Of a DNA stretch of 64,000 bases, positions 42,669 through 51,397 are shown one piece after another. A program made the translations under genes and the position numbers. The notes beneath the pieces are model-generated. The model ran no database searches, was not told the DNA's origin, and saw nothing but the letters and a program-made list of their open reading frames with translations. Within the stretch, counting starts at the first letter, position 1. Every line of letters begins with the position of its first letter. This stretch comes from Fodinibacter sp963800505. Its GTDB lineage: Bacteria > Actinomycetota > Actinomycetes > Actinomycetales > Dermatophilaceae. Where the stretch lies: contig CAWDBL010000009.1 of assembly GCA_963800505.1 (NCBI GenBank), positions 186,001 to 250,000 on the forward strand. The letters are read 5' to 3'.

Positions 42669-45118
42669 GCCGGCTCGCCGTCCTCCCCGACGAGGACCTG
42701 GGGCCTCCCCCGGCACCATGGGCGGCAGCCGGCGCCCGGGCGGGCGTGACGGTGGGTCTGGCCGGGCTGGTGGCGCTGCTCGCCGTGCTGACCGCCACGG
42801 TGGGCCTGGACCTGAGCGCCTGGGCCGTGGGCCTGGGCAGTGCCGCGCTGCTGGCCGCCCTGGTCGTGCGCGGGCTCTCCGACGACGGCCGACACACCCT
42901 GGGCCCGGCCGATCTCGTCACGCTGACCCGCGGCCTGCTCGCCTGTGCGGTCGCGGCGCTCACCGCCCAGTCCCTGCTCGGGCACGACGCCACCCCGGCC
43001 TTGGTGGCACTGACCGTGCCCGCCCTTGCGCTCGACGCCGTCGACGGCCGGGTGGCCCGGCGCACCGGCACCGTCACGGCGTTCGGGGGGCGCTTCGACG
43101 GAGAGGTCGACGCCTTCCTCATCCTCGTGCTCAGCGTCGCCGCCGGGCCGGTGGTCGGCTGGTGGGTGCTGGTGGCCGGCCTGGTGCGCTACGCCTTCGC
43201 CGTCGCCGGTTGGGTGCTGCCGTGGATGCGCCGCCCGCTGGAGTACCGCCACTGGCGCAAGGTGGTCACCGCGGCCGTGGGCATCCTGCTCACCGTCGTG
43301 GTCGCCGGGGTGCTGCCCGCAGCGCCGACCCTCGTCGCGGCGGTCGTCGCGCTGGGCCTGCTCGGCGAGTCCTTCGGCCGCGACGTGCGATGGCTGTGGC
43401 GCCACCGGTCACCGGCGCGTGCCCCGGCGCCGGCGCCGGCGCCGAGGAGGCTGTGGATGCCGCAGCCGCTGCGCCGCGGCCTGGCCGTCGGCGCGACAGC
43501 GCTGGCGCTGGCGCTGGTGTGGTTCGCCCTCGTCGCACCCACCCGGCCGGACCGGCTCACCGCCGGCGCCTTCGTGCGGCTGCCGGTCGAGGCCGTGGCC
43601 ATCGCGGCGCTCGCCCTGGTGCTGTCCGCCCGCTGGGGGCGGGCCGTGACGGTCGTCGTGGGCGTCGTCCTCGGCGCCGTGACCCTGCTCAAGGTGCTCG
43701 ACCTCGGGGCGTTCACGGTGCTCGACCGGCCGTTCAACGTGGTCACCGACCGCGGCCAGCTCGGCTCCGGCTTCGACTTCCTGCGTTCCTCCCTCGGGCC
43801 CTGGGCGGCATGGGGCTGCGCGCTGGCGGCAGTAGCCGTGGTCGGCGCCGCCGTGGCGTGCCTGCCCTGGGCCGTCGGCCGCCTGTCAGCACTGGTGTCC
43901 CGCAACCGGCGGCGGAGCACTCGGGCGGTCATCGCGGTCGCGGTCGTGTGGGGGGTCTGCGCCTTCACCGGGCTGCAGCTCCTCCCGGGCGCCCCGGTCG
44001 CCGCCGCCGACGCCGCCCCCTTCGTGGCCGGCAAGGTGCAGGCGGCCACCGCGGCCTACCGCAACGAGGAGGCCTTCGAGCACGCCCTGGTCGCGGACTC
44101 CTACGGCGACCCGGCATCCGGCGACCTGGCGGCCCTCGCGGGCAAGGACGTCGTCCTCGCGTTCGTCGAGAGCTACGGTCGGGTGGCCGTCGACGGCCCG
44201 GAGTCGTCCGGCGTGCGCACCCTCCTCGACAGCGGGACGGACCGGCTGCGCCGACTCGGTTACACGGCATCCAGTGGCTGGCTCACCTCGCCGACCTTCG
44301 GTGGCAGCAGCTGGCTGGCCCACTCCACGTTCCAGTCGGGGCTGACCGTGGGCGACCAGGTGCGCTACGACCGGCTGCTCACGAGCCCACGGACGACGCT
44401 CAGCTCGGCCTTCTCACGGGCGGGCTGGCGCACCGTGGCCGTGCTGCCCTCGACGCGCGGGCCCTGGCCCGAGGGCAAGCAGTTCTACGGCCTCGACCGG
44501 GTCTACAGCAGCACCGACCTCGGGTACGCCGGGCCGGCGTTCGGCTTCTCCGCGATGCCTGACCAGTACACCCTGGCCGCGGTCGACCGGCTGGAGCTCG
44601 CCGCGGCCGACCGCGCACCGCTCATGGCCGAGGTCGAGCTCACCTCGAGCCACGGCCCGTGGGCGCCGCTGCCGACGACGGTCGACCCGACGGCGCTCGG
44701 GGACGGGTCGGTGTTCGGGCCCATCCAGGCGGATGCCGTGACGGCGGCCGAGCTGTGGAGCAACCGGGCCGACGTGCCCGGCGCCTACCGCACGTCGATC
44801 ACCTACTCGCTGACCAGCCTGCTGTCGTTCGTCGAGGGGCACGCGGCGGACGACCTCGTCGTCGTCATGCTGGGCGACCACCAGCCGTCCACCATCATCA
44901 GCGGCTTCGGCGGCGACCGCGAGGTGCCGGTCACCGTGCTCGCCCGCGACCCGGCGGTGGTCGACGCGATCTCGAGCTGGGGGTGGTCCTCCGGGCTGCG
45001 ACCGGACGACGCGGCCCCCGTGTGGCCGATGGCCCTGTTCCGCGACCGCTTCCTCGCGGCCTACAGCAGCCCGTCGGCGGGGACGGCACCACCGGCCGCG
45101 GCCCTGACGCGCCGATGA
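42665..45118 (+). CDS. Fused CDP-alcohol phosphatidyltransferase and sulfatase-like protein
   Basis: An 817-residue membrane protein in two halves. Residues about 70-240 contain the full CDP-alcohol transferase signature D(x)2DG(x)2AR(x)8G(x)3D(x)3D, running from DAVDGRVAR to GGRFDGEVDA, with surrounding helices; such enzymes join a CDP-lipid to an alcohol. After a second set of helices (about 275-440), residues 490-800 form an external alkaline-phosphatase/sulfatase-fold domain (KDVVLAFVESYGR, SGWLTSPTFGGSSW, VVVMLGDHQPS) like lipoteichoic-acid synthase or phosphoethanolamine transferases. One chain could thus make a phospholipid inside and transfer its head group outside. Start and stop overlap both neighbours by 4 bp. 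Confidence 0.82.
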   Translation: MSRLAVLPDEDLGPPPAPWAAAGARAGVTVGLAGLVALLAVLTATVGLDLSAWAVGLGSAALLAALVVRGLSDDGRHTLGPADLVTLTRGLLACAVAALTAQSLLGHDATPALVALTVPALALDAVDGRVARRTGTVTAFGGRFDGEVDAFLILVLSVAAGPVVGWWVLVAGLVRYAFAVAGWVLPWMRRPLEYRHWRKVVTAAVGILLTVVVAGVLPAAPTLVAAVVALGLLGESFGRDVRWLWRHRSPARAPAPAPAPRRLWMPQPLRRGLAVGATALALALVWFALVAPTRPDRLTAGAFVRLPVEAVAIAALALVLSARWGRAVTVVVGVVLGAVTLLKVLDLGAFTVLDRPFNVVTDRGQLGSGFDFLRSSLGPWAAWGCALAAVAVVGAAVACLPWAVGRLSALVSRNRRRSTRAVIAVAVVWGVCAFTGLQLLPGAPVAAADAAPFVAGKVQAATAAYRNEEAFEHALVADSYGDPASGDLAALAGKDVVLAFVESYGRVAVDGPESSGVRTLLDSGTDRLRRLGYTASSGWLTSPTFGGSSWLAHSTFQSGLTVGDQVRYDRLLTSPRTTLSSAFSRAGWRTVAVLPSTRGPWPEGKQFYGLDRVYSSTDLGYAGPAFGFSAMPDQYTLAAVDRLELAAADRAPLMAEVELTSSHGPWAPLPTTVDPTALGDGSVFGPIQADAVTAAELWSNRADVPGAYRTSITYSLTSLLSFVEGHAADDLVVVMLGDHQPSTIISGFGGDREVPVTVLARDPAVVDAISSWGWSSGLRPDDAAPVWPMALFRDRFLAAYSSPSAGTAPPAAALTRR

Positions 45119-45900
45119 GGGTCGTCGACCTGGGCCACGACCACGACCTCGCCGATGCGGCGCTGTCGCAGGCTCGGGCGAGCGCCTTCGCGCCCGGCGA
45201 GTACGTCGACCAGCAGAGCTTCGTGACCGCCGGCGAGGTGCTGGCGCTGGCCCGTCGTGCCGGGGTGGCCCCCGGTATGGGCGTGCTCGACCTGTGCTGC
45301 GGGGTGGGCGGCCCCGGCCTGCACGTCACCGCGGAGCTCGGCTGTGACTACCTGGGGGTCGACGCCAGCGCCGCTGCCGTCGACCGGGCCCGGAAACGGG
45401 CGTCCGCTGCCGGGCTGCAGGCGCGCTTCGAGGTGGCGCAGGTCCCGCCGCTGCCGCCGGGCACGTTCGACGTGGTGCTGCTGCTCGAGACGCTGCTCGC
45501 GTTCGCCGACAAGCCGGCCCTGCTCGGCCAGGTCAGCGCCGCCCTCCCGGTCGGTGGCCGGTTCGCCGTCACCGTCGAGGAGGGTCACGCCCTCACGGCG
45601 GCGGAGCGCGCCGTGATGCCCGGCTCCGACACCGTGTGGCTGACGCCGATCGAGACCCTGGTGGCCGACCTCGAGCGCAGCGGCCTGCGGGTCACCTGGT
45701 GCACCGAGCTCACCGCGTCGCACCTCGCCACCGTCGACGCCCTGGTCCGCGCCTACGCCGCAGTCGCTCAGGCGTTCGTCCCGGCCACTGGGGGAGCCAC
45801 CGTGACCGGCATCCTCACCGCGCACCGCACGTGGGGCCGGTGGCTGCGCGAGGGACGGGTGCGCAAGTTCGCCGTGGTGGCCGAGAAGGTGAGCCGCTAG
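45115..45900 (+). CDS. Class I SAM-dependent methyltransferase
   Basis: A 261-residue methyltransferase. VLDLCCGVGGPGLHV is motif I, YLGVDASAAAVDRARKRA motif II, and FDVVLLLETLLAFADKPAL motif IV, a layout like small-molecule and quinone methyltransferases. The ATG lies in an ATGA overlap with the preceding gene. It closes the flavoprotein-methyltransferase-transferase-methyltransferase operon. Its TAG shares the tetramer CTAG with the stop of the convergent receiver gene, so the two end on each other with no terminator. Confidence 0.83.
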   Translation: MRVVDLGHDHDLADAALSQARASAFAPGEYVDQQSFVTAGEVLALARRAGVAPGMGVLDLCCGVGGPGLHVTAELGCDYLGVDASAAAVDRARKRASAAGLQARFEVAQVPPLPPGTFDVVLLLETLLAFADKPALLGQVSAALPVGGRFAVTVEEGHALTAAERAVMPGSDTVWLTPIETLVADLERSGLRVTWCTELTASHLATVDALVRAYAAVAQAFVPATGGATVTGILTAHRTWGRWLREGRVRKFAVVAEKVSR

Positions 45901-46343
45901 GCCGAGGGCCCGGTGAGGCGGCCGCCGACCAGGCGGCGGATGCCGGTGAGGATCGTCGACGGGTCGCCGTCCTTGGTCAGCACACCGGCGGCGCCGGCCC
46001 CGAGCGAGTGCCGCACGCGAGCCGGGTCGATGGAGCTGGTGAGCACGAGCACCTGGGTGGCCGGGCACGCGCCGACGATGCTGCGGGTCGCGCTCAGGCC
46101 GTCGACACCGGGCATCGACAGGTCCATCAGCACGACGTCGGGCAGGGTGCGCGCGACGAGCTCGACGGCCTCGCCGCCATCTCGCGCCTCACCGACCCAC
46201 TCCATGTCGACCGCGCCGTGCAGGAGGAACCGGATCGAGTCGCGCAGCAGGGGGTGGTCGTCGACCACGACGACGCGCACCGGAGGGTGGGGGGCAGCGC
46301 CCGCCGGCCCGTGCGGTGAGCCCGTCGATGGCATGAGGGTCAT
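45897..46343 (-). CDS. Stand-alone response-regulator receiver protein (NarL-type, no output domain)
   Basis: A 148-residue protein consisting of a NarL-type receiver. VRVVVVDDHPLLRDSI holds the acidic pair, VVLMDLSMPGVDG the phosphoacceptor Asp near residue 73, VLVLTSS the conserved Thr/Ser and VLTKDGD the Lys. The LuxR-type helix-turn-helix that normally follows is absent; the chain ends in a short GRLTGPSA tail. Downstream sequence is the convergent methyltransferase gene, so no remnant remains. GGAAGGAG six bases upstream supports the ATG at 46343. It lies 151 bp beyond the kinase gene on the same strand and could act as a phosphate sink or as a regulator by protein contact. Confidence 0.85.
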   Translation of the reverse strand: MTLMPSTGSPHGPAGAAPHPPVRVVVVDDHPLLRDSIRFLLHGAVDMEWVGEARDGGEAVELVARTLPDVVLMDLSMPGVDGLSATRSIVGACPATQVLVLTSSIDPARVRHSLGAGAAGVLTKDGDPSTILTGIRRLVGGRLTGPSA

Positions 46344-46494
46344 CGGCGCTCCTTCCGGTACGAGGGGACGCCACGGGAACCCCCCCGCGCCAGTGTTGCC
46401 TGTCCACTGTGCTCAACGGGCCCCGCGTTGCGGCAATTCTGTCGAGCGGTGTTCGCTCTCGCACCTCGAAGCGCCCTCCGGCGCAGCCCTTGGC

Positions 46495-47862
46495 TCAGAG
46501 CGGGAGCTCCCCGCGCACGCTGGTTCCGGCCCCGAGCGCGGACTCCACGGTGAGGACGCCGCCGGCGTTCTGGACCATCTCGGTGATCAGGCGCATCCCG
46601 AGGTGCCCCTCGGGGCTCTGCGCGGACCGGTCGAACCCCACGCCGTCGTCGGTGACCTCGAAGCTCATCACGCCGTCGGCCTGGCCGATCCGGATCACGA
46701 TGCTCGAGGCCCGGGCGTGCTTCTGCGCGTTGACCAGCGCCTCCCGCACGCCCCGGTAGGTCAGCCGGTCGACCATGGGGTGCGGCGCCAGGGGCTCGGC
46801 GACCTCGACGCGCACGACGCCCGCCGTCAGGTCCTGGTCCACGGCGAGCTCGCGGACCACCTCCGCCAGCCCCTTCGTCGCGAGGTCGGGCGGGTAGATG
46901 TCGGTCATCAGGGTGCGCACGGTGGCGAGGTCGCGACGCAGGATGTCAGCGGTCTGCTCCAGCCGCTCGCGCATCCCGCCGCCCTCGGGCAGCTGCCGGG
47001 CCTCGGAGTCGAGGGCGTAGCCGATGCCGGCGAGGTCCTGCACCACGCCGTCGTGCAGGTCCTGGGCGATGCGGCGCCGCTCCAGGTCGGAGGACTCGAC
47101 GGCGTTGACCAGGAGGCGCTGCATCTGTCGTTGCCCACGGTCGACGCGCCGGGCGAGCGACACGGCCAGCGGCAGGGTGGCCAGGGTCAGGGCGATCAGG
47201 GCGGCGATGGGCAGCGGGAGGATGACCCTGATCAGGCTGACCATCTCGGCACGCACCCCGTTGCTGGGCACGTAGGTCTCGAAGAGGATGGGGGCCCCAG
47301 TGGCGTCCTTGGTGCCGGTGTAGACCTCGATGAGCTGCCCCTCGGGGCGCTCCAGCCGGTTCTCCGCCTTGCCGAGGTCGGAGATCGACGACACGGTCTT
47401 GTTCGTGCCGAACACCGCGTACTCCTCCTCCTCGAGCTCGTAGGTCTGCCCCACCAACGGTTTGAGGTCGGAGTAGAGGATCCGGCCGCGCCCGTCACCG
47501 GCATCGGCCCACACCTTGACGTGGCGGATCGAGCCTTCGCGCGCGCGCTCTTCCAGCACCTGCGCCATGCGGGCCAACGCCTCCGGGTTCTCGGCGTGAA
47601 ACTGGTCGTCGGCCAGCGGCGACACGATCGTGCGGGCCACGGCGCGCGCGGTGAGCTCCGCGTCACGTAGCGCCTCGTTGCGGGCCACCACCCAGCTGAT
47701 GACGAGCACGGCCACGACCACGCCGACGAAGGCGACCAGGTTCCAGAGCAGGTACCAACGCAGCGCCCGTCGCAGCGCATCCCGCGGAGCGGGACGGTGA
47801 GCAGGTGCGGGGGCGTGTCGGCCGGGAGGCCCGGCGGGTCCGGGCCGGCCAGCAGGTGACAT
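46495..47862 (-). CDS. NarL-type sensor histidine kinase
   Basis: A 455-residue kinase of the HisKA_3 family. A transmembrane helix (about 38-60, LVAFVGVVVAVLVISWVVA) is followed by an external sensor domain (about 65-225) and a second helix pair (IRVILPLPIAALIALTLATLPLAV). The phosphoacceptor His is in RRRIAQDLHDGVVQDLAG near residue 285, typical of NarX-type kinases. The ATP-binding domain shows REALVNAQKHARA and TDDGVGFD. The ATG sits in a TGATG junction with the response-regulator stop, fixing the start and the pair. The signal sensed is unknown. Confidence 0.9.
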   Translation of the reverse strand: MSPAGRPGPAGPPGRHAPAPAHRPAPRDALRRALRWYLLWNLVAFVGVVVAVLVISWVVARNEALRDAELTARAVARTIVSPLADDQFHAENPEALARMAQVLEERAREGSIRHVKVWADAGDGRGRILYSDLKPLVGQTYELEEEEYAVFGTNKTVSSISDLGKAENRLERPEGQLIEVYTGTKDATGAPILFETYVPSNGVRAEMVSLIRVILPLPIAALIALTLATLPLAVSLARRVDRGQRQMQRLLVNAVESSDLERRRIAQDLHDGVVQDLAGIGYALDSEARQLPEGGGMRERLEQTADILRRDLATVRTLMTDIYPPDLATKGLAEVVRELAVDQDLTAGVVRVEVAEPLAPHPMVDRLTYRGVREALVNAQKHARASSIVIRIGQADGVMSFEVTDDGVGFDRSAQSPEGHLGMRLITEMVQNAGGVLTVESALGAGTSVRGELPL

Positions 47863-48512
47863 CAATCGCCCAGACGGATCAGACCGGTCCGGGTGGCCAG
47901 CACCACCGCTTCGAGCTGGGAGTGGACACCGAGCTTGGCGAGCACACCCTTCACGTACCCGCGGCACGTGTGCAGGGTGACGCCCAGCTCCTTGGCGATG
48001 CCGCGGGGGTCGCGCCCCTGGCCGAGCAGCCGGAGCACCTCGAGCTCACGCGGGGTGAGGTTCCAGTGCAGCATGGAGCGGTCCTGCTCGACGACGGCGG
48101 AGAGCCGGGCGAGCAGCCCGTCGGGCAGGATCAGGCTCCCGCGCCGAGCGGTGCGCAGCCCGTTGAGCACCTCGGTGAGGGACCCGTCCTTGGCCAGGAA
48201 GCCGGAGGCCCCCGCGGTCGCGGCCCGCTCGACGTCGGCCAGGCTGGCGTGCGCCGTCAGGATGAGGATCTTCAGGTCCGGGTGGTCACGGACCAGCTCG
48301 GCCGAGGTCGAGATGCCGTCCCGGTCGGGGAGGTGGACGTCCATCAGCACGACATCGGGGCGCAGCCGGGCCACGGCGGCGAGCGCCTCGGCCGAGTCCT
48401 GCGCGTGGCCGACGCACACCAGGTCGTCCTCGGCGTCGAGCGCCCGTGACAGCAGCTCCGCGAACGTCCGGTGGTCGTCGACGACGAGCACCCTCGTGCG
48501 TGCTGGGGGCAT
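47862..48512 (-). CDS. NarL/LuxR-family response regulator
   Basis: A 216-residue regulator. The receiver domain (VLVVDDHRTFAE, DVVLMDVHLPDRDG, FLAKDGS) is followed by a LuxR helix-turn-helix (LTPRELEVLRLLGQG, IAKELGVTLHTCRGYVKGVLAKLGV, about 148-205). The ATG at 48512 was chosen because it begins the receiver directly; in-frame starts at 48569 and 48611 would add 19 or 33 residues. It is coupled to the kinase. The upstream region contains a CCACCCCC-AAAGTGG palindrome and GTCCATAGTCCG motif, possibly its own binding sites. Confidence 0.88.
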   Translation of the reverse strand: MPPARTRVLVVDDHRTFAELLSRALDAEDDLVCVGHAQDSAEALAAVARLRPDVVLMDVHLPDRDGISTSAELVRDHPDLKILILTAHASLADVERAATAGASGFLAKDGSLTEVLNGLRTARRGSLILPDGLLARLSAVVEQDRSMLHWNLTPRELEVLRLLGQGRDPRGIAKELGVTLHTCRGYVKGVLAKLGVHSQLEAVVLATRTGLIRLGD

Positions 48513-48687
48513 GGCTGACCGCTCTTCGGCCACGGTGAGCGGCCCTTGCGTCATCAGTGCACTCGTCATCGTCGGGGACTTCCCGACGCCGGCGCTCCCG
48601 GCGGGCGGCACGCGTCATGTCGTGCCCCCGACACGGGGCCGTCGCCTCTTACGGCCATCGTGACCACCTCCCTGCAGTGTGGTTCAC

Positions 48688-48703
48688 ACCACTTTGGGGG
48701 TGG
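48688..48703. promoter_or_regulatory. ACCACTTTGGGGGTGGT palindrome (shared motif, site 3)
   Basis: On the minus strand it reads CCACCCCCAAAGTGGT, nearly identical to the site at 41772. It lies upstream of the NarL-type regulator gene. Confidence 0.5.
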
Positions 48704-48714
48704 TCGCAACGAAC

Positions 48715-48735
48715 GTCCATAGTCCGAACGGACTA
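48715..48735. promoter_or_regulatory. GTCCATAGTCCG motif with TAGTCCG/CGGACTA inverted repeat (site 2)
   Basis: GTCCATAGTCCG (48715-48726) repeats the 15362 site exactly. Here it overlaps a perfect 7-2-7 inverted repeat, TAGTCCG-AA-CGGACTA (48720-48735). Confidence 0.5.
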
Positions 48736-48770
48736 ACCCCTCGCTGCGGGCCGGGGTGCCTGCCGGCGGC

Positions 48771-49595
48771 TCAGGCCACCGACAGCTCGCGCTCGACCTG
48801 GCTGCCGTCCCACATCGAGGGGTAGAAGGCCCGCAGGATCTCGACCTCGGCGGCTCGCGCCTCGATCGCCGCGAGCATCTGCTCGGTCTCGGGCCCGCAG
48901 CGCACGCCGAGGTCGCGGTCGAGAACGGCCCGGCAGCGGCCCACGGTGCGGCGCACGGCGTCGTGGCGGCCGAGTCCGTGGTTGGCCAGCATGACCAGCC
49001 GGTAGGCCTCCTCGGAGTACCGGTCCCGGCTCAGCGCGAGCTCGGCGTGCCGCAGGCACGTGGAGCGCTGCCCCTCAGCGAGGCTGTCGAGCGCCAGGTC
49101 GAGGTGCGCCCGGGTGACCCGGTCCTCGTAGATGAGGCGGTCATCCTGCACCCACTCGTCGTACCGGGCGTGCTCGAGCACCGGCCCGCACGCCAGGGCC
49201 ACGGCAGCGGTCAGCAGCTCGAGCCGCTCACGCCGAGGCGCTCCCTCGGCGCGCAGCAGCAGGTCGTCGAAGCGGTCGAGGTCGACGGTGACCTCGTCGA
49301 GGGCGAGGCGGTACGCGCCCGCTCCCGTCACGATGACCCGCCGGGCCTGAGCCTGGTCGACGAACATGCTGTGCCGCAGCACGCACACGTAGGTGTTGAG
49401 GGTGGCGGCCACGTTGCGCGGCTCCTCCCCCTCCGGCCACAGTGCCATCGCGATCACGTCGGTCGACACGAGGTGGCCCCTGGCCAGGAGCAGCATCTCG
49501 AGCACCTGTCGGGGCTTGACCCCTCCGAGGTCACGTGGCCCGAGAATGCGGTTGCCGTCCCTGACCTGGAGAGGTCCGAACATCGAGAATTCCAT
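48771..49595 (-). CDS. SARP-family transcriptional activator
   Basis: A 274-residue regulator of the small Streptomyces antibiotic regulatory protein type. Residues 1-95 form the OmpR-like winged helix (FSMFGPLQVRDG, LGGVKPRQVLEMLLLARG, LNTYVCVLRHSM), and residues 100-255 the helical BTAD domain (DLDRFDDLL, SEEAYRLVMLANHGLGRHDAV). SARPs bind heptamers repeated every 11 bp, the same form as the array at 34.0 kb. The ATG at 49595 was preferred over a start ten codons upstream because it begins the family fold directly. It diverges from the CotA-like oxidase gene, making it the likely local activator. Confidence 0.85.
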   Translation of the reverse strand: MEFSMFGPLQVRDGNRILGPRDLGGVKPRQVLEMLLLARGHLVSTDVIAMALWPEGEEPRNVAATLNTYVCVLRHSMFVDQAQARRVIVTGAGAYRLALDEVTVDLDRFDDLLLRAEGAPRRERLELLTAAVALACGPVLEHARYDEWVQDDRLIYEDRVTRAHLDLALDSLAEGQRSTCLRHAELALSRDRYSEEAYRLVMLANHGLGRHDAVRRTVGRCRAVLDRDLGVRCGPETEQMLAAIEARAAEVEILRAFYPSMWDGSQVERELSVA

Positions 49596-49671
49596 GGTTG
49601 TCCTACTTCCGCTTACGCCCTGCATCGTTCGCGTAGTTGACAGAGAACCATCGGGCCGAGCCGGCGGCCAT

Positions 49672-49686
49672 CCCCAAAAGTAGGGG
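49672..49686. promoter_or_regulatory. Palindrome CCCC-AAAAGTA-GGGG (shared motif, site 4)
   Basis: Four-base arms around AAAAGTA in the divergent region between the SARP and oxidase genes, one base before an ACCAAACGGT site. Confidence 0.45.
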
Positions 49687-49687
49687 C

Positions 49688-49697
49688 ACCAAACGGT
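49688..49697. promoter_or_regulatory. ACCAAACGGT site
   Basis: A variant of ACCAAAAGGT, in the palindrome CACC-AAAC-GGTG. First of two such sites upstream of the CotA-like oxidase gene. Confidence 0.4.
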
Positions 49698-49738
49698 GTA
49701 TCTGCGGGCGGTAGCGCGCTATGACCGCCACCTTGGAC

Positions 49739-49752
49739 GGACCAAAAGGTCC
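49739..49752 (+). promoter_or_regulatory. GGACC-AAAA-GGTCC site
   Basis: A perfect 5-4-5 inverted repeat 52 bp before the oxidase start. The core ACCAAAAGGT and the following TTCAAAG recur before the haem-peroxidase gene. Confidence 0.5.
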
Positions 49753-49804
49753 TTCAAAGAAGGGCTGCCTAACGTCTCGGGTCGTGCGATCGAGAGGCGA
49801 GGCC

Positions 49805-51391
49805 ATGTCAGTGTCCAGACGAGAGATGCTCACGTTCGGCGTGCTGTCCGGGGGAGCAATGCTGATCCCCCTGGAGCGCAGCGTGCAGGCCGCGGCCCAG
49901 AGCCGCATCGCCGAGAGCTCGCTGCCGAAGCCGTTCACGGTGCCGTTCGCCGTGCCGCCCGTCGCGAGCCCGGTGAAGTCCGTCGGCAGCACCGACTACT
50001 ACTGGCTGACGATGCGCCAGCAGGCCGTCACGATGATTCCGGGCCACCGGACGAAGATCTGGGGCTACAACGGGAGCTTCCCCGGGCCGACCTTCGACGT
50101 GCAACAGGGCCGCGAAACGGTTGTGCGACAGGCAAACCAGCTGCCCTCGACGCACCCGACACTGGGCTACACCCCGTTCACGTCGGTGCACCTCCACGGC
50201 TCCGCCTCCCTCCCCCAGTACGACGGCTATGCCAGCGACGTGACGTACCCGGGCTCCTGGAAGGACTACCGCTACCCGAACTTCCAGGACGCCCGCACCC
50301 TCTGGTACCACGACCACGGGGTGCACCACACCGCGTCGAACGTCTGGATGGGCCTGGCCGGCATGTACCGGATGCACGACGCCCTCGAGCGGTCGCTCCG
50401 CATCCCCAAGGGCCGCTACGACGTGCCGCTGGTGCTCAGCGACACCATGTTCGACAACAGGGGCCAGCTGCTCTTCGACGACGACGACCACTCCGGGGCC
50501 TTCGGCGACGTGATCCTGGTCAACGGCCGGGCCTGGCCGCTCATGAAGGTCGAGCGGCGCAAGTACCGGTTCCGCATCCTCAACGCGTCGGTGACCCGCT
50601 CCTACCGCTTGCGGCTCGACAGCGGCCAGCCCCTGGTCGTCATCGGCACCGACGGCGGCCTGACGGCGGCGCCCCAGCCGGTGCAACAGCTGCCGCTCGG
50701 CAGCGCGGAGCGCTACGAGGTCGTCATCGACTTCGCGAAGTACAAGATCGGCCAGCGGGTGACGCTGCGCAACCTCAGCCCCAAGAACAACGTCGACTAC
50801 ACCAACACCGGCAAGGTGATGGCGTTCGACGTCGTCTCGGAGGCCACCAGCACCGCGAACAACTCGATCCCCAGCGTGCTCAACCCCAGCAGCGCCGTCA
50901 TGGCGCTCACCCCGACAAGCACGATGCCGACGCGGGTGATGTCGCTGGACCGCAAGGGCGGCCAGTGGACGATCAATGGCGAGACGTGGGCCGACGTGGA
51001 GGCCAGCGCCTACACCCGCAGCCTGGCGAACCCCGCGCTGAACGGTGTGGAGGTCTGGGAGATCCGCAACGACCACGGCGGCTGGCACCATCCACTGCAC
51101 ATCCACCTCGTCGACTTCCGCATCCTGGACCGCGAGTTCGACCGGAGCGGCGTGCGGGTGGCTCCCCGGCCCAACGAGCTGGGCCCCAAGGACGTCGTCT
51201 ACGTCGGCGAGAACGAGCGGGTGCGGCTCATCATGCGCTTCGGCCCGCACGAGGGCCGCTACATGATCCACTGCCACAACCTTCCCCACGAGGACCACGA
51301 CATGATGGGCCAGTTCTGGGTCGGCGGGTCGGGCGGCGACGACCCGGTGTACGCGGCCCCCTCCCGCCTCCTGCCGGCCCCGGCGCTCTGA
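49805..51391 (+). CDS. CotA-like multicopper oxidase (Tat-exported)
   Basis: A 528-residue three-domain multicopper oxidase. SRREMLTFGVLSGGAML is a Tat signal. All four copper motifs are present: SVHLHG near residue 127, WYHDHG near 167, HPLHIHL near 428 and HCHNLPHEDHDMM near 489, so type 1 and trinuclear sites should be complete. Overall layout resembles spore-coat CotA and phenoxazinone-synthase-like enzymes, which oxidise phenols, bilirubin or Mn(II) with O2. The ATG at 49805 follows GAGGCGAGG. It starts a rightward cluster with a membrane protein, a signal peptidase and a haem peroxidase, and diverges from the SARP gene. Manganese as substrate is an inference. Confidence 0.92.
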   Translation: MSVSRREMLTFGVLSGGAMLIPLERSVQAAAQSRIAESSLPKPFTVPFAVPPVASPVKSVGSTDYYWLTMRQQAVTMIPGHRTKIWGYNGSFPGPTFDVQQGRETVVRQANQLPSTHPTLGYTPFTSVHLHGSASLPQYDGYASDVTYPGSWKDYRYPNFQDARTLWYHDHGVHHTASNVWMGLAGMYRMHDALERSLRIPKGRYDVPLVLSDTMFDNRGQLLFDDDDHSGAFGDVILVNGRAWPLMKVERRKYRFRILNASVTRSYRLRLDSGQPLVVIGTDGGLTAAPQPVQQLPLGSAERYEVVIDFAKYKIGQRVTLRNLSPKNNVDYTNTGKVMAFDVVSEATSTANNSIPSVLNPSSAVMALTPTSTMPTRVMSLDRKGGQWTINGETWADVEASAYTRSLANPALNGVEVWEIRNDHGGWHHPLHIHLVDFRILDREFDRSGVRVAPRPNELGPKDVVYVGENERVRLIMRFGPHEGRYMIHCHNLPHEDHDMMGQFWVGGSGGDDPVYAAPSRLLPAPAL

Positions 51392-51397
51392 GCCACC

